From assembly GCF_002973525.1 (NCBI RefSeq), contig NZ_PVEN01000003.1, positions 62,001 to 126,000 on the forward strand: 64,000 nt of DNA, written 5' to 3'. Under the pieces are notes generated by a model that did not search any database, had not been told where the DNA came from, and worked only from the letters and a program-made list of their open reading frames with translations. The position numbers and the translations under genes were made by a program. Within the stretch, counting starts at the first letter, position 1. Every line of letters begins with the position of its first letter. Shown here piece by piece: positions 1 through 8,171 of the stretch. This DNA comes from Paraburkholderia sp. BL21I4N1. GTDB taxonomy: Bacteria > Pseudomonadota > Gammaproteobacteria > Burkholderiales > Burkholderiaceae.

Positions 1-213
1 AACGCGATCTCGGCGATCGTAATCGTCGGCGCGATGCTCGCCGCGGGGCTCACGTTAGGCACGCCGGGCAAATTCTTCGGCACGCTCGCCGTCGCGCTCG
101 CGGCGGTCAACGTGTTCGGCGGCTTTCTCGTCACGAGGCGAATGCTGGAGATGTTCCGCAAGAAAGAGCCGAAGAAGCTCGCTGCAGCCAAGACGGCCAA
201 GGAGAACGCGTAA
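1..213 (+). CDS. pntAb: NAD(P) transhydrogenase subunit alpha part 2 (PntAb), 3' end
   Basis: Only the last 70 codons are in the window. The frame is open from base 1 to TAA at 211-213. The visible peptide has two hydrophobic segments (NAISAIVIVGAMLAAGL and FFGTLAVALAAVNVFGGFL) and then a charged Lys-rich tail, as at the end of the short membrane subunit of split-alpha transhydrogenases. The stop overlaps the next start (TAATG at 211-215), so translation with pntB is probably coupled. With PntAa and PntB this protein forms the inner-membrane enzyme that uses the proton gradient to move hydride from NADH to NADP+. Its identity rests mainly on the overlap with an unmistakable pntB. Confidence 0.85.
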   Translation, partial: NAISAIVIVGAMLAAGLTLGTPGKFFGTLAVALAAVNVFGGFLVTRRMLEMFRKKEPKKLAAAKTAKENA

Positions 214-1667
214 TGAGCCTGAATGTCGTCACGCTGCTTTATCTGGTTGCGTCCGTTTGTTTCATTCAGGCGCTCAAGGGGCTGTCGAATCCGAAGACGG
301 CGCGCATCGGCAATACCTTCGGCATGGTCGGGATGGCGATCGCGATCGTCACGACCCTCGCGCTGATCGTCAAGCAGGCGAATGCGCTTGGCTCGAATCT
401 GGGGTTGGGGCTCGGTTTGCTGCTGGTTGCGCTGGTGATCGGCGGTGCGATCGGCGCGTTCGTCGCGGCGCGCGTCGAGATGACCAAGATGCCGGAACTG
501 GTCGCGGCCATGCACTCGCTGATCGGTCTCGCGGCCGTGTGCATTGCGTATGCGGTGGTGTCGGAGCCGTCGGCGTTCGGTCTCGTCGATCCGGACAATA
601 TGACGCCGGGTTTCCTGCCTTATGGCAATCGGGTCGAACTGTTTATCGGCACGTTCGTCGGCGCGATTACGTTCTCCGGGTCGGTGATCGCGTTCGGCAA
701 GCTGTCGGGCAAGTACAAGTTCCGCTTGTTCCAGGGCGCGCCGGTGGTGTATGGCGGACAGCATCTGATCAACCTGATGCTCGCACTCGCGATGCTCGGC
801 TTCGGCATCATCTTCTTCCTCACGCAGTCGTGGTTGCCGTTCATCATCATGACGGTGATCGCGTTCGTGCTCGGCGTGCTGATCATCATTCCGATCGGCG
901 GCGCGGATATGCCGGTGGTCGTGTCGATGCTGAACTCGTATTCGGGCTGGGCGGCGGCGGGCATTGGCTTCTCGCTGAACAATCCGATGCTGATTATCGC
1001 GGGCTCGCTGGTGGGATCGTCGGGTGCGATTCTGTCGTACATCATGTGTCGCGCGATGAACCGGTCGTTCTTCAATGTGATTCTCGGCGGCTTCGGCAAT
1101 GAAGCCGGCGCGGCGGCGGCGGGTGGATCGGCGGAACAGCGTCCGGTGAAATCCGGCTCGGCCGACGATGCCTCGTTCATGCTCGGCAATGCGGAAACGG
1201 TGGTGATCGTGCCGGGTTATGGGCTGGCGGTGGCGCGTGCGCAGCATGCGTTGAAGGAGCTGACCGACAAGCTGGTCGAGAAAGGCATCGATGTGAAGTA
1301 CGCGATTCACCCGGTGGCCGGACGGATGCCGGGGCACATGAACGTGCTGCTCGCCGAAGCCGAAGTGCCCTACGACATGGTGTTCGAAATGGACGACATC
1401 AACGGCGAGTTCGGGCAGGTCGACGTGGTGCTGGTGCTCGGCGCGAACGACGTGGTGAATCCGGCGGCGAAGACCGATCCGAAGTCGGTGATTGCGGGCA
1501 TGCCGATTATCGAGGCGTATAAGGCGCGCACGGTCATCGTGAATAAACGGTCGATGGCGGCGGGATATGCCGGGCTCGACAACGATCTGTTCTACATGGA
1601 CAAGACGATGATGGTGTTCGGGGATGCGAAGAAGGTGATCGAGGATATGGTGAAGGCGGTGGAATAA
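213..1667 (+). CDS. pntB: NAD(P) transhydrogenase subunit beta (PntB)
   Basis: A 484-residue inner-membrane subunit, near the usual 460-480. The first ~290 residues are a chain of hydrophobic helices forming the proton channel. The C-terminal ~170 residues are the soluble NADP(H)-binding domain III, with the fingerprint VPGYGLAVARAQ around residue 335 and later VLVLGANDVVNPAA, both typical of PntB. Start ATG at 213 overlaps the stop of pntAb by one base. It supplies NADPH at the expense of proton-motive force. A hairpin with a T-rich tail follows the stop, so the pnt operon probably ends here. Confidence 0.95.
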   Translation: MSLNVVTLLYLVASVCFIQALKGLSNPKTARIGNTFGMVGMAIAIVTTLALIVKQANALGSNLGLGLGLLLVALVIGGAIGAFVAARVEMTKMPELVAAMHSLIGLAAVCIAYAVVSEPSAFGLVDPDNMTPGFLPYGNRVELFIGTFVGAITFSGSVIAFGKLSGKYKFRLFQGAPVVYGGQHLINLMLALAMLGFGIIFFLTQSWLPFIIMTVIAFVLGVLIIIPIGGADMPVVVSMLNSYSGWAAAGIGFSLNNPMLIIAGSLVGSSGAILSYIMCRAMNRSFFNVILGGFGNEAGAAAAGGSAEQRPVKSGSADDASFMLGNAETVVIVPGYGLAVARAQHALKELTDKLVEKGIDVKYAIHPVAGRMPGHMNVLLAEAEVPYDMVFEMDDINGEFGQVDVVLVLGANDVVNPAAKTDPKSVIAGMPIIEAYKARTVIVNKRSMAAGYAGLDNDLFYMDKTMMVFGDAKKVIEDMVKAVE

Positions 1668-1679
1668 CTCGGCGTGATG

Positions 1680-1721
1680 AATTCGCGGCCTGCCAGGCAG
1701 GGGGCTGCGAATTTGGTTTTT
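1680..1721 (+). terminator. Probable terminator after pntB
   Basis: Arms AATTCGC (1680-1686) and GCGAATT (1707-1713) pair, with additional GC pairing inside, and are followed by TGGTTTTT. It begins 12 bases after the pntB stop. The stem is imperfect in the middle. Confidence 0.6.
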
Positions 1722-1729
1722 GTCGATCT

Positions 1730-2416
1730 CTACCGCGGCTTCGCATTCACATGCCGCATCAAATCCGCAAGCCGTTTGCCTTCCTGATCCGGATACGGTT
1801 CGAGCATCTGAAGGTTCTGCATCTTCTCCAGACTGAAATTGCGAAAATCGCTGCGCAATTCGCACCATGCGCCCAGCGTCCAGCGCGCACCCCAATACGC
1901 GAGCGCGAGCGGCCACACGCGTCGCTCGCTCGCCGCGCCGCTCGCATCGGTATAGGCAAAGCCCACCACATGCCGCGTGTCGATCGCGCGATGCAGCGCG
2001 TCGAGCTGCGTCGAGAAATCCCCTTTGATGTGAAATGACGGCGCGAACACCGCGAGCCGCTCAAGCGCCGCTCGTTTGTCGGCTGGCATGGCGGAAGCGA
2101 TCTTCGCCAGCGCGCCCCGCGCGCCGCTTGCGAAGCCTGAACCGCCCCATGATTCGAGCATCCGCGCGCCGGCGGCGAGCGCGGCGAGTTCGTCGGCTGT
2201 GAAGGTCAGCGGCGGCAGACTCGCCGCGCGACTCAGACGGTAGCCAATGCCCGCTTCGCCTTCGATCGGCACGCCCGACAATTGCAGATCGCGTACGTCG
2301 CGATAAACCGTACGTAGCGAAATGTTGAGCCAATCGGCGAGTTGTTGCGCGGTGGTCAGGCGCCGTCCGCGCAGCAGTTCGGCGATCTGGAACAGGCGGT
2401 CGGCGCGGCGCGTCAT
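1730..2416 (-). CDS. YafY-type HTH/WYL-domain transcriptional regulator
   Basis: A 228-residue protein from the ATG at 2416 (MTRRADRLFQIAELLRGRR). An 18-codon upstream extension is in frame but lacks family character. Residues 1-60 are a winged HTH of the DeoR/HTH_11 type (TAQQLADWLNISLRTVYRDV). The C-terminal half holds a WYL domain (RVWPLALAYWGARWTLGAWC, then FRNFSLEKM), a ligand-sensing module in many bacterial regulators. Homologues of this layout usually control a neighbouring gene. The VOC gene lies just upstream on the same strand, 123 bp away, so the two may be co-transcribed. Target and ligand are unknown. Confidence 0.85.
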   Translation of the reverse strand: MTRRADRLFQIAELLRGRRLTTAQQLADWLNISLRTVYRDVRDLQLSGVPIEGEAGIGYRLSRAASLPPLTFTADELAALAAGARMLESWGGSGFASGARGALAKIASAMPADKRAALERLAVFAPSFHIKGDFSTQLDALHRAIDTRHVVGFAYTDASGAASERRVWPLALAYWGARWTLGAWCELRSDFRNFSLEKMQNLQMLEPYPDQEGKRLADLMRHVNAKPR

Positions 2417-2539
2417 CGTGGGCGATGGGTAGAAGAGGACGGGAACGGTCCCGCGATGATAGCGCCGCATGCCGTACCCCGGTCAGCGTTTTGGCCGCGC
2501 CCGTCCGCACGCAGGCGGACAGAGGCGCTGCGTTGTGCG

Positions 2540-2923
2540 TTAACCGTTGGTCCGCGAATGCAGACCGAGGCGGTTGCCTTCCGTATCGGTGAAGAATGCG
2601 ATATAGCCGATATCTTGCGGCAGCTTGATCACCGGACCGTCGGTCCTGCCACCGGCCTGCTCGACACGCGCGAGCACCGTGTCGACGGTCGGTTCAGCAG
2701 TCAGGTAGACGAGCACGCCGTCGTCGGTTGGCTTCATCGCCGGGTTGTGGACGATTGCGCCGCCCGTGGCCGGTTCTTCGTAACCGAAGATGGCGATCGG
2801 ACGACCGCCGACTTCCTGCACGTTCAGTTTGACGTCGAAGGTGGTTTCGTAAAAACGGACAGCGCGATCGAAATCGACGGACGGGATTTCGAACCAGGCA
2901 ACAACCTTGGATGCGTTGGACAT
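2540..2923 (-). CDS. VOC-superfamily (glyoxalase/bleomycin-resistance-like) protein
   Basis: A 127-residue cytosolic protein with one VOC domain: N-terminal VAWFEIPSVDFDRAVRFYET, then GRPIAIFGYEE, and C-terminal GYIAFFTDTEGNRLGLHS, the last giving the usual late Glu/Asn-Gly-Leu-His motif. VOC proteins form paired beta-alpha-beta-beta-beta modules, often binding a metal; the family covers lyases, dioxygenases and antibiotic-binding proteins, so the substrate cannot be assigned. It is expressed away from the rRNA methyltransferase terminator and toward the WYL regulator, with which it may form a two-gene unit. Confidence 0.85.
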   Translation of the reverse strand: MSNASKVVAWFEIPSVDFDRAVRFYETTFDVKLNVQEVGGRPIAIFGYEEPATGGAIVHNPAMKPTDDGVLVYLTAEPTVDTVLARVEQAGGRTDGPVIKLPQDIGYIAFFTDTEGNRLGLHSRTNG

Positions 2924-3063
2924 GTCACTCTCCTGTGGATGGCGGGTAAGCCGTGCAAAGCGCCGGATGGCGTGAGAAGGAGTGTGCTGGGGTGCTGCTG
3001 ACAGCGTGGTGTCAGTAGGGTGTGGCAGTAGGGTTTGCCAACCGCGTCCGCATAATGCCGGCG

Positions 3064-3098
3064 AAAAAAAACCGCGGAGCCGGGTCCGCGGTTTTTTT
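3064..3098. terminator. Bidirectional intrinsic terminator
   Basis: A run of eight A, arm CCGCGG (3072-3077), loop, arm CCGCGG (3086-3091), then seven T. It has a U-tract on both strands. It lies 41 bases beyond the stop of the minus-strand methyltransferase gene and so most likely ends that transcript before the VOC gene. Confidence 0.9.
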
Positions 3099-3139
3099 GC
3101 CCTCCATTCGCTTAACAGCGAGCGGTTGAAGTCGTTACC

Positions 3140-4435
3140 TCACTCCGCCGGTGTGTCGCTCTGCTGCGGCCGTTGCCGCACGCTGCCCGCAATCAGGTCG
3201 AAGCGGAACAAGCGGCATTCGAGTGCGCCGTTGAAGAGCGGCGTCTTGGTCGATTCCCGCAAACGCAACTGACCCGGCAACTTGCGATCCGAGGTCAGGA
3301 TGAACGCATGCCAGCCGGTGAAGCGCTGCTTGAGCGCGTCGCCAAGCGATTGGAAAAACTCGCTGTCCGGCGCTTCTTCCTGAGCGCGATGGAAACCGTC
3401 GTCTTCACGGGTTTCGCGATTGGCACGGCCTTCACGGATTTCGCCGCGCGCATTGCGGCCACGCACTTCGATCCGTTCGCCATACGGCGGATTGGCGACC
3501 AGAATGCCCGCGTCCGACGACGGCGCCGTCATGCCGCGCGCGTCGACCTGTTTGAGCGGAATGTTCGGCAGACCGGCGCGCTGGAAGTTGGCGCGCGCCT
3601 TGTCGAGCATGTCGCCGGAAATATCGCTGCCGAAGATCTGCAGATCGGCGCGCGAGCTGCGCCCGGCGTGCTTCGCGTCGAGCGCGGCGGCCTTCAGCGG
3701 TTGCCAGGTCTTGGCTTCGAACTGCTTGAGCTTCTCGAAACCGAAGCGGCGTTCCGCGCCCGGCGCAATATTCAGCGCGACTTGCGCGGCTTCCGCGAGG
3801 AACGTGCCGCTGCCGCACATCGGGTCGTACAAAGGCGTACCGGCGTTCCAGCCGGTCAGACGCAGGATGCCCGCCGCCAGGTTCTCACGCAGCGGTGCCG
3901 CGCCCTTGTCGAGGCGCCAGCCGCGCTTGAAGAGCGGGTCGCCGGAAGTGTCGAGGTAGAGGGTGCAGTCGGTGGCGGTGAGGAACGCAAACACGCGCAC
4001 GTCGGGCGTGGCGGTGTCGATGCTCGGCCGGTCGCCGCTGACTTCGCGCAGACGGTCGCAGATCGCGTCCTTGACGCGCAGCGTGGTGAATTCCAGGCTG
4101 CGCAGCGGCGATTTGATCGCGGTGACGTCCACGCGCAGCGTTTCTTTGGCCGAGAACCACTGTTCCCAACGTTGCTCGAGCGCGAGCGCGTAAATATCCT
4201 GCTCGCTGCGATACGGACGATGCGCGATCTTCAGCAGCACGCGGCTCGCGAGTCGCGAATGCAGGTTGGCGGCCATGCCGGCGGCCCAGCCTCCGCGGAA
4301 ATGCACGCCGCCCGGCACCTGAGCGCCGGCCACGAACTGCGCGCCGTTGATGTGCTTAGCGGCGATCTCGGCGAGTTCGGCCGCGAGCGAAGCTTCAAGG
4401 CCGCGTGGGCAAGGGAGGAAGAAATCGAAGGACAT
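3140..4435 (-). CDS. rlmL: THUMP-domain class I SAM RNA methyltransferase, RlmL type
   Basis: A 431-residue protein starting MSFDFFLPCPRGLEASLAAE, the typical RlmL/YcbY N-terminus. The THUMP RNA-binding domain spans about residues 50-155. The methyltransferase domain has the SAM-binding DPMCGSGTFLAEAA near residue 202 and the catalytic NPPYGERI near residue 313, the signature of N2-guanine methyltransferases. In E. coli the homologous half of RlmKL makes m2G2445 in 23S rRNA; here only the RlmL half is present, as in other Burkholderiales. An Arg/Glu-rich insert (about residues 323-345, RNARGEIREGRANRETREDD) follows the catalytic motif and looks like a disordered loop. Confidence 0.88.
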   Translation of the reverse strand: MSFDFFLPCPRGLEASLAAELAEIAAKHINGAQFVAGAQVPGGVHFRGGWAAGMAANLHSRLASRVLLKIAHRPYRSEQDIYALALEQRWEQWFSAKETLRVDVTAIKSPLRSLEFTTLRVKDAICDRLREVSGDRPSIDTATPDVRVFAFLTATDCTLYLDTSGDPLFKRGWRLDKGAAPLRENLAAGILRLTGWNAGTPLYDPMCGSGTFLAEAAQVALNIAPGAERRFGFEKLKQFEAKTWQPLKAAALDAKHAGRSSRADLQIFGSDISGDMLDKARANFQRAGLPNIPLKQVDARGMTAPSSDAGILVANPPYGERIEVRGRNARGEIREGRANRETREDDGFHRAQEEAPDSEFFQSLGDALKQRFTGWHAFILTSDRKLPGQLRLRESTKTPLFNGALECRLFRFDLIAGSVRQRPQQSDTPAE

Positions 4436-4518
4436 TGAGGTTGCCGGAAGGCGTTAGATAAGGCGCTATTGTACGCGGTCGGGGTGGGCGGCCCCGCGCG
4501 ATTGCTTGACGGACCGGG

Positions 4519-4628
4519 CTGAGACGGCCCACCGAGCCGCCGCCGTCCGTACGCGCTCGGGTGAGTCGCCATGGTGCGGCGGCGCGGCGGCTCGACCTGA
4601 GACGGCCCACCGAGCCGCCGCCATCCGT
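4519..4628 (+). repeat. Pair of 32-bp direct repeats, 78 bp apart
   Basis: The unit beginning CTGAGACGGCCCACCGAGCC occurs at 4519-4550 and again at 4597-4628 with one mismatch (G/A near the end). The second copy is also the right arm of a hairpin: GGCGGCTCG just upstream pairs with CGAGCCGCC within it. The repeats fill the space between the start of the methyltransferase gene and the end of the next minus-strand gene. No U-tract is present, so this is not a clear terminator. Confidence 0.8.
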
Positions 4629-4632
4629 GGAC

Positions 4633-6783
4633 TTACCGGCTTTCGGGGGTCGTTTTCGTGGGCCAGAACAGTTCCAGCGGATGCTGAAACACCCGCTGCC
4701 AGATCGCGCCGCGCAGCGAGCGCACCGCGTTGCGCCGCAGGTCGCGCGAACGCACGGCCATGTAGAACGCGAGCGCGAAGCTCACCGCCACGTTGAGGAT
4801 CGCCATGCTGCCGACCCCCGCGACGGCCCACCAGAGTTCCGGCAGCTTCAACGCGTCCTTGCCAAGCACGCCGAGCGCGACGCCGATCGAGCCGGCGCTG
4901 AGTGTCACGTGACGCACTTCGAAGGTGAAGGCGAACGCGGTGAGGATCGCCGGCACGAGCCCGAGCATCAGACCCAGCGTGATATTGCCGACCACCCCCG
5001 CCACATTGGAGCGGCAAGCTTGCGCGAGACGCGCCGCGCCTGCCGCGCCGAGCGTCAGGCGCAGGCGCCGGTTATACGCGAGCGCATCGCCGACGCGATG
5101 CAGGACGAACCAGTTGTCCGCCCATCCGGCGATCAAACTGGACGACCACAGCAGCACGCCGGTCAACGCGGCGTAGAAGGGCGTGGGTCCGATCAGCGAG
5201 AACGAATGCAGCGTGGCGTGCGCCTTCTCCGGCGAGATGATGTTGGCGTTGAAGAGCGCATGCCAGAGCAACTGCACGCCGAAGCAGACCGGGAACACCA
5301 GCAGCACGTTGCCGAGGACGGCGGCGGCCTGCGTGCGCATCAGCGCCATCACCGAACTCACGAAGCTGTCGACGCCGGCTGGCGTGCCGGTGCCGTCGAG
5401 TTCGCGGGCGAGGGTCGGCGCGGTCATGGCCGGTTGTTTGGTGGCGAGCGAGAAGTGCAGGAAGTGCATCAGCAGGAAGCTGGCGGCGTAGTTGATGCCG
5501 GCCAGCAGGCCTTCGAGCATGGCTTGCAGATGCACACCGGTGATGGCGAATTTCACGCAGACCGTGACGACGGTGACGAGTCCGCCGCCGGCGGCCATGC
5601 GCAGCATCTTCAAATACTCGGCGCGGTCGCGGGCGATGTAGTGTTCGCCGGTGTCGGCGCTGTATTCGACCACTTTGCGCGCGAGCAGCGAGAAATTGCT
5701 GCGCACCAGATGCGCGACGCTCTGGCTCGCGTGATTCGCGTTGACGAGTTCGGCGGTGAGGCGTGCGGCGGCGTGCGGGTCGTCTTGCGCCATCCATGCG
5801 TCGAGCAGATGCTCGGCGCGCACGATGCGCATGCGCATCCGCTCGACCTGGAACACGATGTCGACGCTGACGCCGTTGCGGTAGAGATGGGCGAAGACTT
5901 TGTCGGTGGCGCCGCGGCATTCGTCGAGCAGCAGGCGCAGGTAGTTGACTTCGTGCAGCAGCTTGTCTTGCGGTTCGCCCGCGGCGACGGCTTGATGCGC
6001 GGCTTCGACGGCGAGCATCGCGCGGGTGAGGCGGTAGAACGGTTGCTTTTCCATCGCGATGCGGACGTCGCTGGCTTCGCGGGTGTCGTCGGCGTCGACT
6101 TCGCCGATGCGGCTGCGGACGATTTGCGATAGACCCGTCGAGCTGATCTGGCAGGTCAGGTTGTGCAGGGCGGCTAGCAGGTCGAGGGAGAACGGGGTGG
6201 TGTCGCGGTGGTCCTGTTCGTCGGGTTCGTCGTCGAAAAGCGCGCGGATGCGGATGAGCAGATCGGTGGGGAGGGCCGCGATCCATTCGGCGTCGTGGTC
6301 GGAGCTGAACATCAGCGTGACGATCGCGGTTAGGTCGCGGCGGTTCGGGGCGGGTGGGATCAGGGAGGCTTCGAGGCGCTCGAAAAGGGCGCCGAAGAAG
6401 CCTGAGTGAACGGGCATGCCTGCGTCGCAGAGGAGGGAGAGGCCGTCGCTTTCGCGGAGTAGGGCACGCAGGGTGCCTGAGACGTTGGCCTTCCAGGCGG
6501 GGTTGCGATCCAGCACGTGGAGCAAGTAGCGGATTCTTGTGTGGGCTGGGTTGGAGCGGGGTGGTGCTGCTATGGCTGCTGTTGCCGATTCCGTGGTCGA
6601 GTCGTTGGTGTTCTGCTGCACTTCGCGGCCGCGACGGATCCAGTGGGCAAGCTCGATCAACCATTCGCTACGGTCGGCATAGGGGGCGGATTGGTTCGCT
6701 ATCGCGAGAAGCGCGTCTAGCTGGTGGCCGCCGTCGCGGGAGGCTCGCCATTTTTTTATCAGGCGGGTTAGGGTGGTGAGCAT
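4633..6783 (-). CDS. Membrane protein of the 'site-specific recombinase Gcr' family
   Basis: A 716-residue protein from the ATG at 6783 (MLTTLTRLIKKWRASRDGG), preceded by AGGAC. A 38-codon upstream extension rich in Gln/Thr is unlikely to be translated. The N-terminal half is soluble and Arg-rich. The C-terminal half has several long hydrophobic helices (for example FAITGVHLQAMLEGLLAGIN, VLGNVLLVFPVCFGVQLLW, ITLGLMLGLVPAILTAFAF). It matches my memory of the Pfam family named SpecificRecomb after gonococcal gcr. No tyrosine- or serine-recombinase motif is visible, and the membrane topology argues against a recombinase. A role in the cell envelope is more plausible, but the function is unknown. 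Confidence 0.75.
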   Translation of the reverse strand: MLTTLTRLIKKWRASRDGGHQLDALLAIANQSAPYADRSEWLIELAHWIRRGREVQQNTNDSTTESATAAIAAPPRSNPAHTRIRYLLHVLDRNPAWKANVSGTLRALLRESDGLSLLCDAGMPVHSGFFGALFERLEASLIPPAPNRRDLTAIVTLMFSSDHDAEWIAALPTDLLIRIRALFDDEPDEQDHRDTTPFSLDLLAALHNLTCQISSTGLSQIVRSRIGEVDADDTREASDVRIAMEKQPFYRLTRAMLAVEAAHQAVAAGEPQDKLLHEVNYLRLLLDECRGATDKVFAHLYRNGVSVDIVFQVERMRMRIVRAEHLLDAWMAQDDPHAAARLTAELVNANHASQSVAHLVRSNFSLLARKVVEYSADTGEHYIARDRAEYLKMLRMAAGGGLVTVVTVCVKFAITGVHLQAMLEGLLAGINYAASFLLMHFLHFSLATKQPAMTAPTLARELDGTGTPAGVDSFVSSVMALMRTQAAAVLGNVLLVFPVCFGVQLLWHALFNANIISPEKAHATLHSFSLIGPTPFYAALTGVLLWSSSLIAGWADNWFVLHRVGDALAYNRRLRLTLGAAGAARLAQACRSNVAGVVGNITLGLMLGLVPAILTAFAFTFEVRHVTLSAGSIGVALGVLGKDALKLPELWWAVAGVGSMAILNVAVSFALAFYMAVRSRDLRRNAVRSLRGAIWQRVFQHPLELFWPTKTTPESR

Positions 6784-6973
6784 GCTGTTTTTTTTGTCCT
6801 GCTGGGTGGTGCCTGCGGGGTGGTGTGCTGCCGCGGCTGTTCGTTGTTCGCGGTTCGCTTGTTCGCTTGTTCGTTGGTACGTGGGAGGATATTGCATGTT
6901 CGACGGGCCAGGGTTGGCGTTTTGCAGAATTTTGCGCTTTGAGTTGCACTACGCTCAAGGCGGGTTCGCTTGC

Positions 6974-7186
6974 GGCGTTGGCCTTTTATTGTGATCACGG
7001 TGGTCGGTTAGCGTTGCCCCTGTGCGGGGCGGCACCTACTTTTCTTTGCATGCCGCAAAGAAAAGTAGGCAAAAGAAAGCGGCTCACACCGCTAGCTCAT
7101 AAGCGGGTCCCCCGCGCAGTCGCGGTAGTGGTGCATCTGGAATCCGTGCTCTCGCACATCCCGCGCTCGTGACACAGCAGTCATTC
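6974..7186 (+). repeat. Left arm of long inverted repeat
   Basis: Aligns with the reverse complement of 8166-8378 over 213 bp at roughly 90% identity by eye. It starts GGCGTTGGCC and ends CAGCAGTCATTC. Well-conserved blocks include CCCCTGTGCGGGGCGGCAC, GCGGCTCACACCGCTAGCTC and TGGTGCATCTGGAATCCGTG. It contains the perfect 15-bp hairpin at 7035-7069. High conservation without an open frame shared by both arms suggests selection on DNA or RNA structure, or recent duplication. Confidence 0.92.
7035..7069. repeat. Perfect 15-bp hairpin in the left arm
   Basis: CCTACTTTTCTTTGC (7035-7049), loop ATGCC, then GCAAAGAAAAGTAGG (7055-7069). The strongly strand-asymmetric stem (pyrimidine-rich left arm, purine-rich right arm) is the core of the repeat and recurs in the right arm. 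Confidence 0.9.
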
Positions 7187-7877
7187 CGCCCGCCTCGCGC
7201 TACGCGCTCGCCGGAACGGTCCGCGCAAAAATCGGCACGCCGTTCTTCTCGCAGCCTTGTGCGCCGTGGCAAGCCTCAATTGCGCGTATCGCTGGTTCGC
7301 GTCAGGGCGTGTGCCGTGCTGTTCAACCCACGTCGCGGGCCCGCCGTGAGTGACGAAAATCTGATCAGCATCACTGATTGCTCGGAACTCTGACAGGCGC
7401 GTTGGGAAATTTCGGAAATGAGGGCGGCGCGCACTTTTTGGCCCGCGCAGGGGATCACTCGTCAAGCAGTACGTCCTAGACTCGCTTTGTCGTGCACGTC
7501 GCGACAAACGGGTTTGGCCGCCTGTTAGCGTTTCCCTCGCACGTTTGCTCGTGTGCAGGTCTACGGCTGACATCGCACTCCGACACCGGAGAGGAATGCC
7601 GGCGAGAGGGGGCGAGGCGCGATGGCTCGCGTCATTCCCGTCGGGTTTCGTGGCTCAAGTGTCGAGCAGTCGAGACCCGCCGAAATCCTAAGTACTGGCT
7701 GCGCCTTTGCCGCACAAACAGAACTGCCCGATTGTTTGTCTTGATCTGGTCAATGGCGATTGGACGGTGCTTGTCCGCCCGATGTGAGGCGTATTGAGTG
7801 GCTAGTTTGGACGGCGACCGTGCGTGACGACGAGAGATCTGACGGATGAGTGGAACTGCCTTTCAGGAAAGCAGAAG

Positions 7878-8171
7878 ATGAGCGAAAAAACAGTGTTAGC
7901 TGAGCAGCCGAGGATGTTCGAAGATACGCCTCTGACGATTGCGGAGTTCTGCGAGCGCTACAGGATCAGCAAAGACATTTATTACCGTTTGCGCGCGAAG
8001 GGCGAGACACCGCGTGAAACGCGGCTGAGTCCGAGGCGGGCGGTGATCCTCATGGCGTCTTTGCGGGAGTGGGAGCGTCGCAAGCTCGAGGAAGGTCGAC
8101 AACATAAGTCGGAGTGCCCGCCAGATAAGCGAACAACCGCCGCGGCGCGCGCAGCGCCGCCGGAAGAATGA
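7878..8171 (+). CDS. Small AlpA/excisionase-like HTH DNA-binding protein
   Basis: A 97-residue protein from the ATG at 7878, with AGGA 9-12 bases upstream; an 18-codon upstream extension to 7824 is possible. Residues 18-70 (PLTIAEFCERYRISKDIYYR, then LSPRRAVILMASLREWERRK) match the short winged-helix pattern of AlpA/Xis-type proteins: an 'IAEFCERYRISKxxYYRL' helix-turn-helix followed by a strand and 'xxxWERR'. The tail is hydrophilic and low-complexity. Such proteins act as recombination directionality factors or local transcription regulators. Here the gene stands alone between two inverted-repeat arms, with its stop inside the right arm, so a regulatory or architectural role at the repeats is a natural guess but unproven. 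Confidence 0.7.
   Translation: MSEKTVLAEQPRMFEDTPLTIAEFCERYRISKDIYYRLRAKGETPRETRLSPRRAVILMASLREWERRKLEEGRQHKSECPPDKRTTAAARAAPPEE

Larger units (their letters stand above)
6784..7877. other. Intergenic stretch containing the left inverted-repeat arm; no convincing gene
   Basis: The first ~190 bases include a short tandem TTCGCTTG (6854-6869). The left 213-bp arm follows (6974-7186). From 7187 to 7877 both strands carry only short open frames of atypical composition with no recognisable domains or good ribosome sites. The longest (minus, 7181-7573; plus, 7492-7797) look like chance frames or decayed sequence. The base composition is less GC-rich than the flanking genes, with runs such as CTGATCAGCATCACTGATTG. 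Confidence 0.6.

Noticed and set aside
4633..6783. Using the 'site-specific recombinase' label as evidence for a mobile element with the nearby inverted repeats
   Set aside because: The protein is a multi-helix membrane protein without recombinase motifs and lies outside the repeat arms; no link is supported.
7181..7797. Frames inside the inverted-repeat module (minus 7181-7573 and plus 7492-7797)
   Set aside because: No recognisable domains, poor or no ribosome sites, Arg-rich composition typical of chance frames in high-GC DNA.
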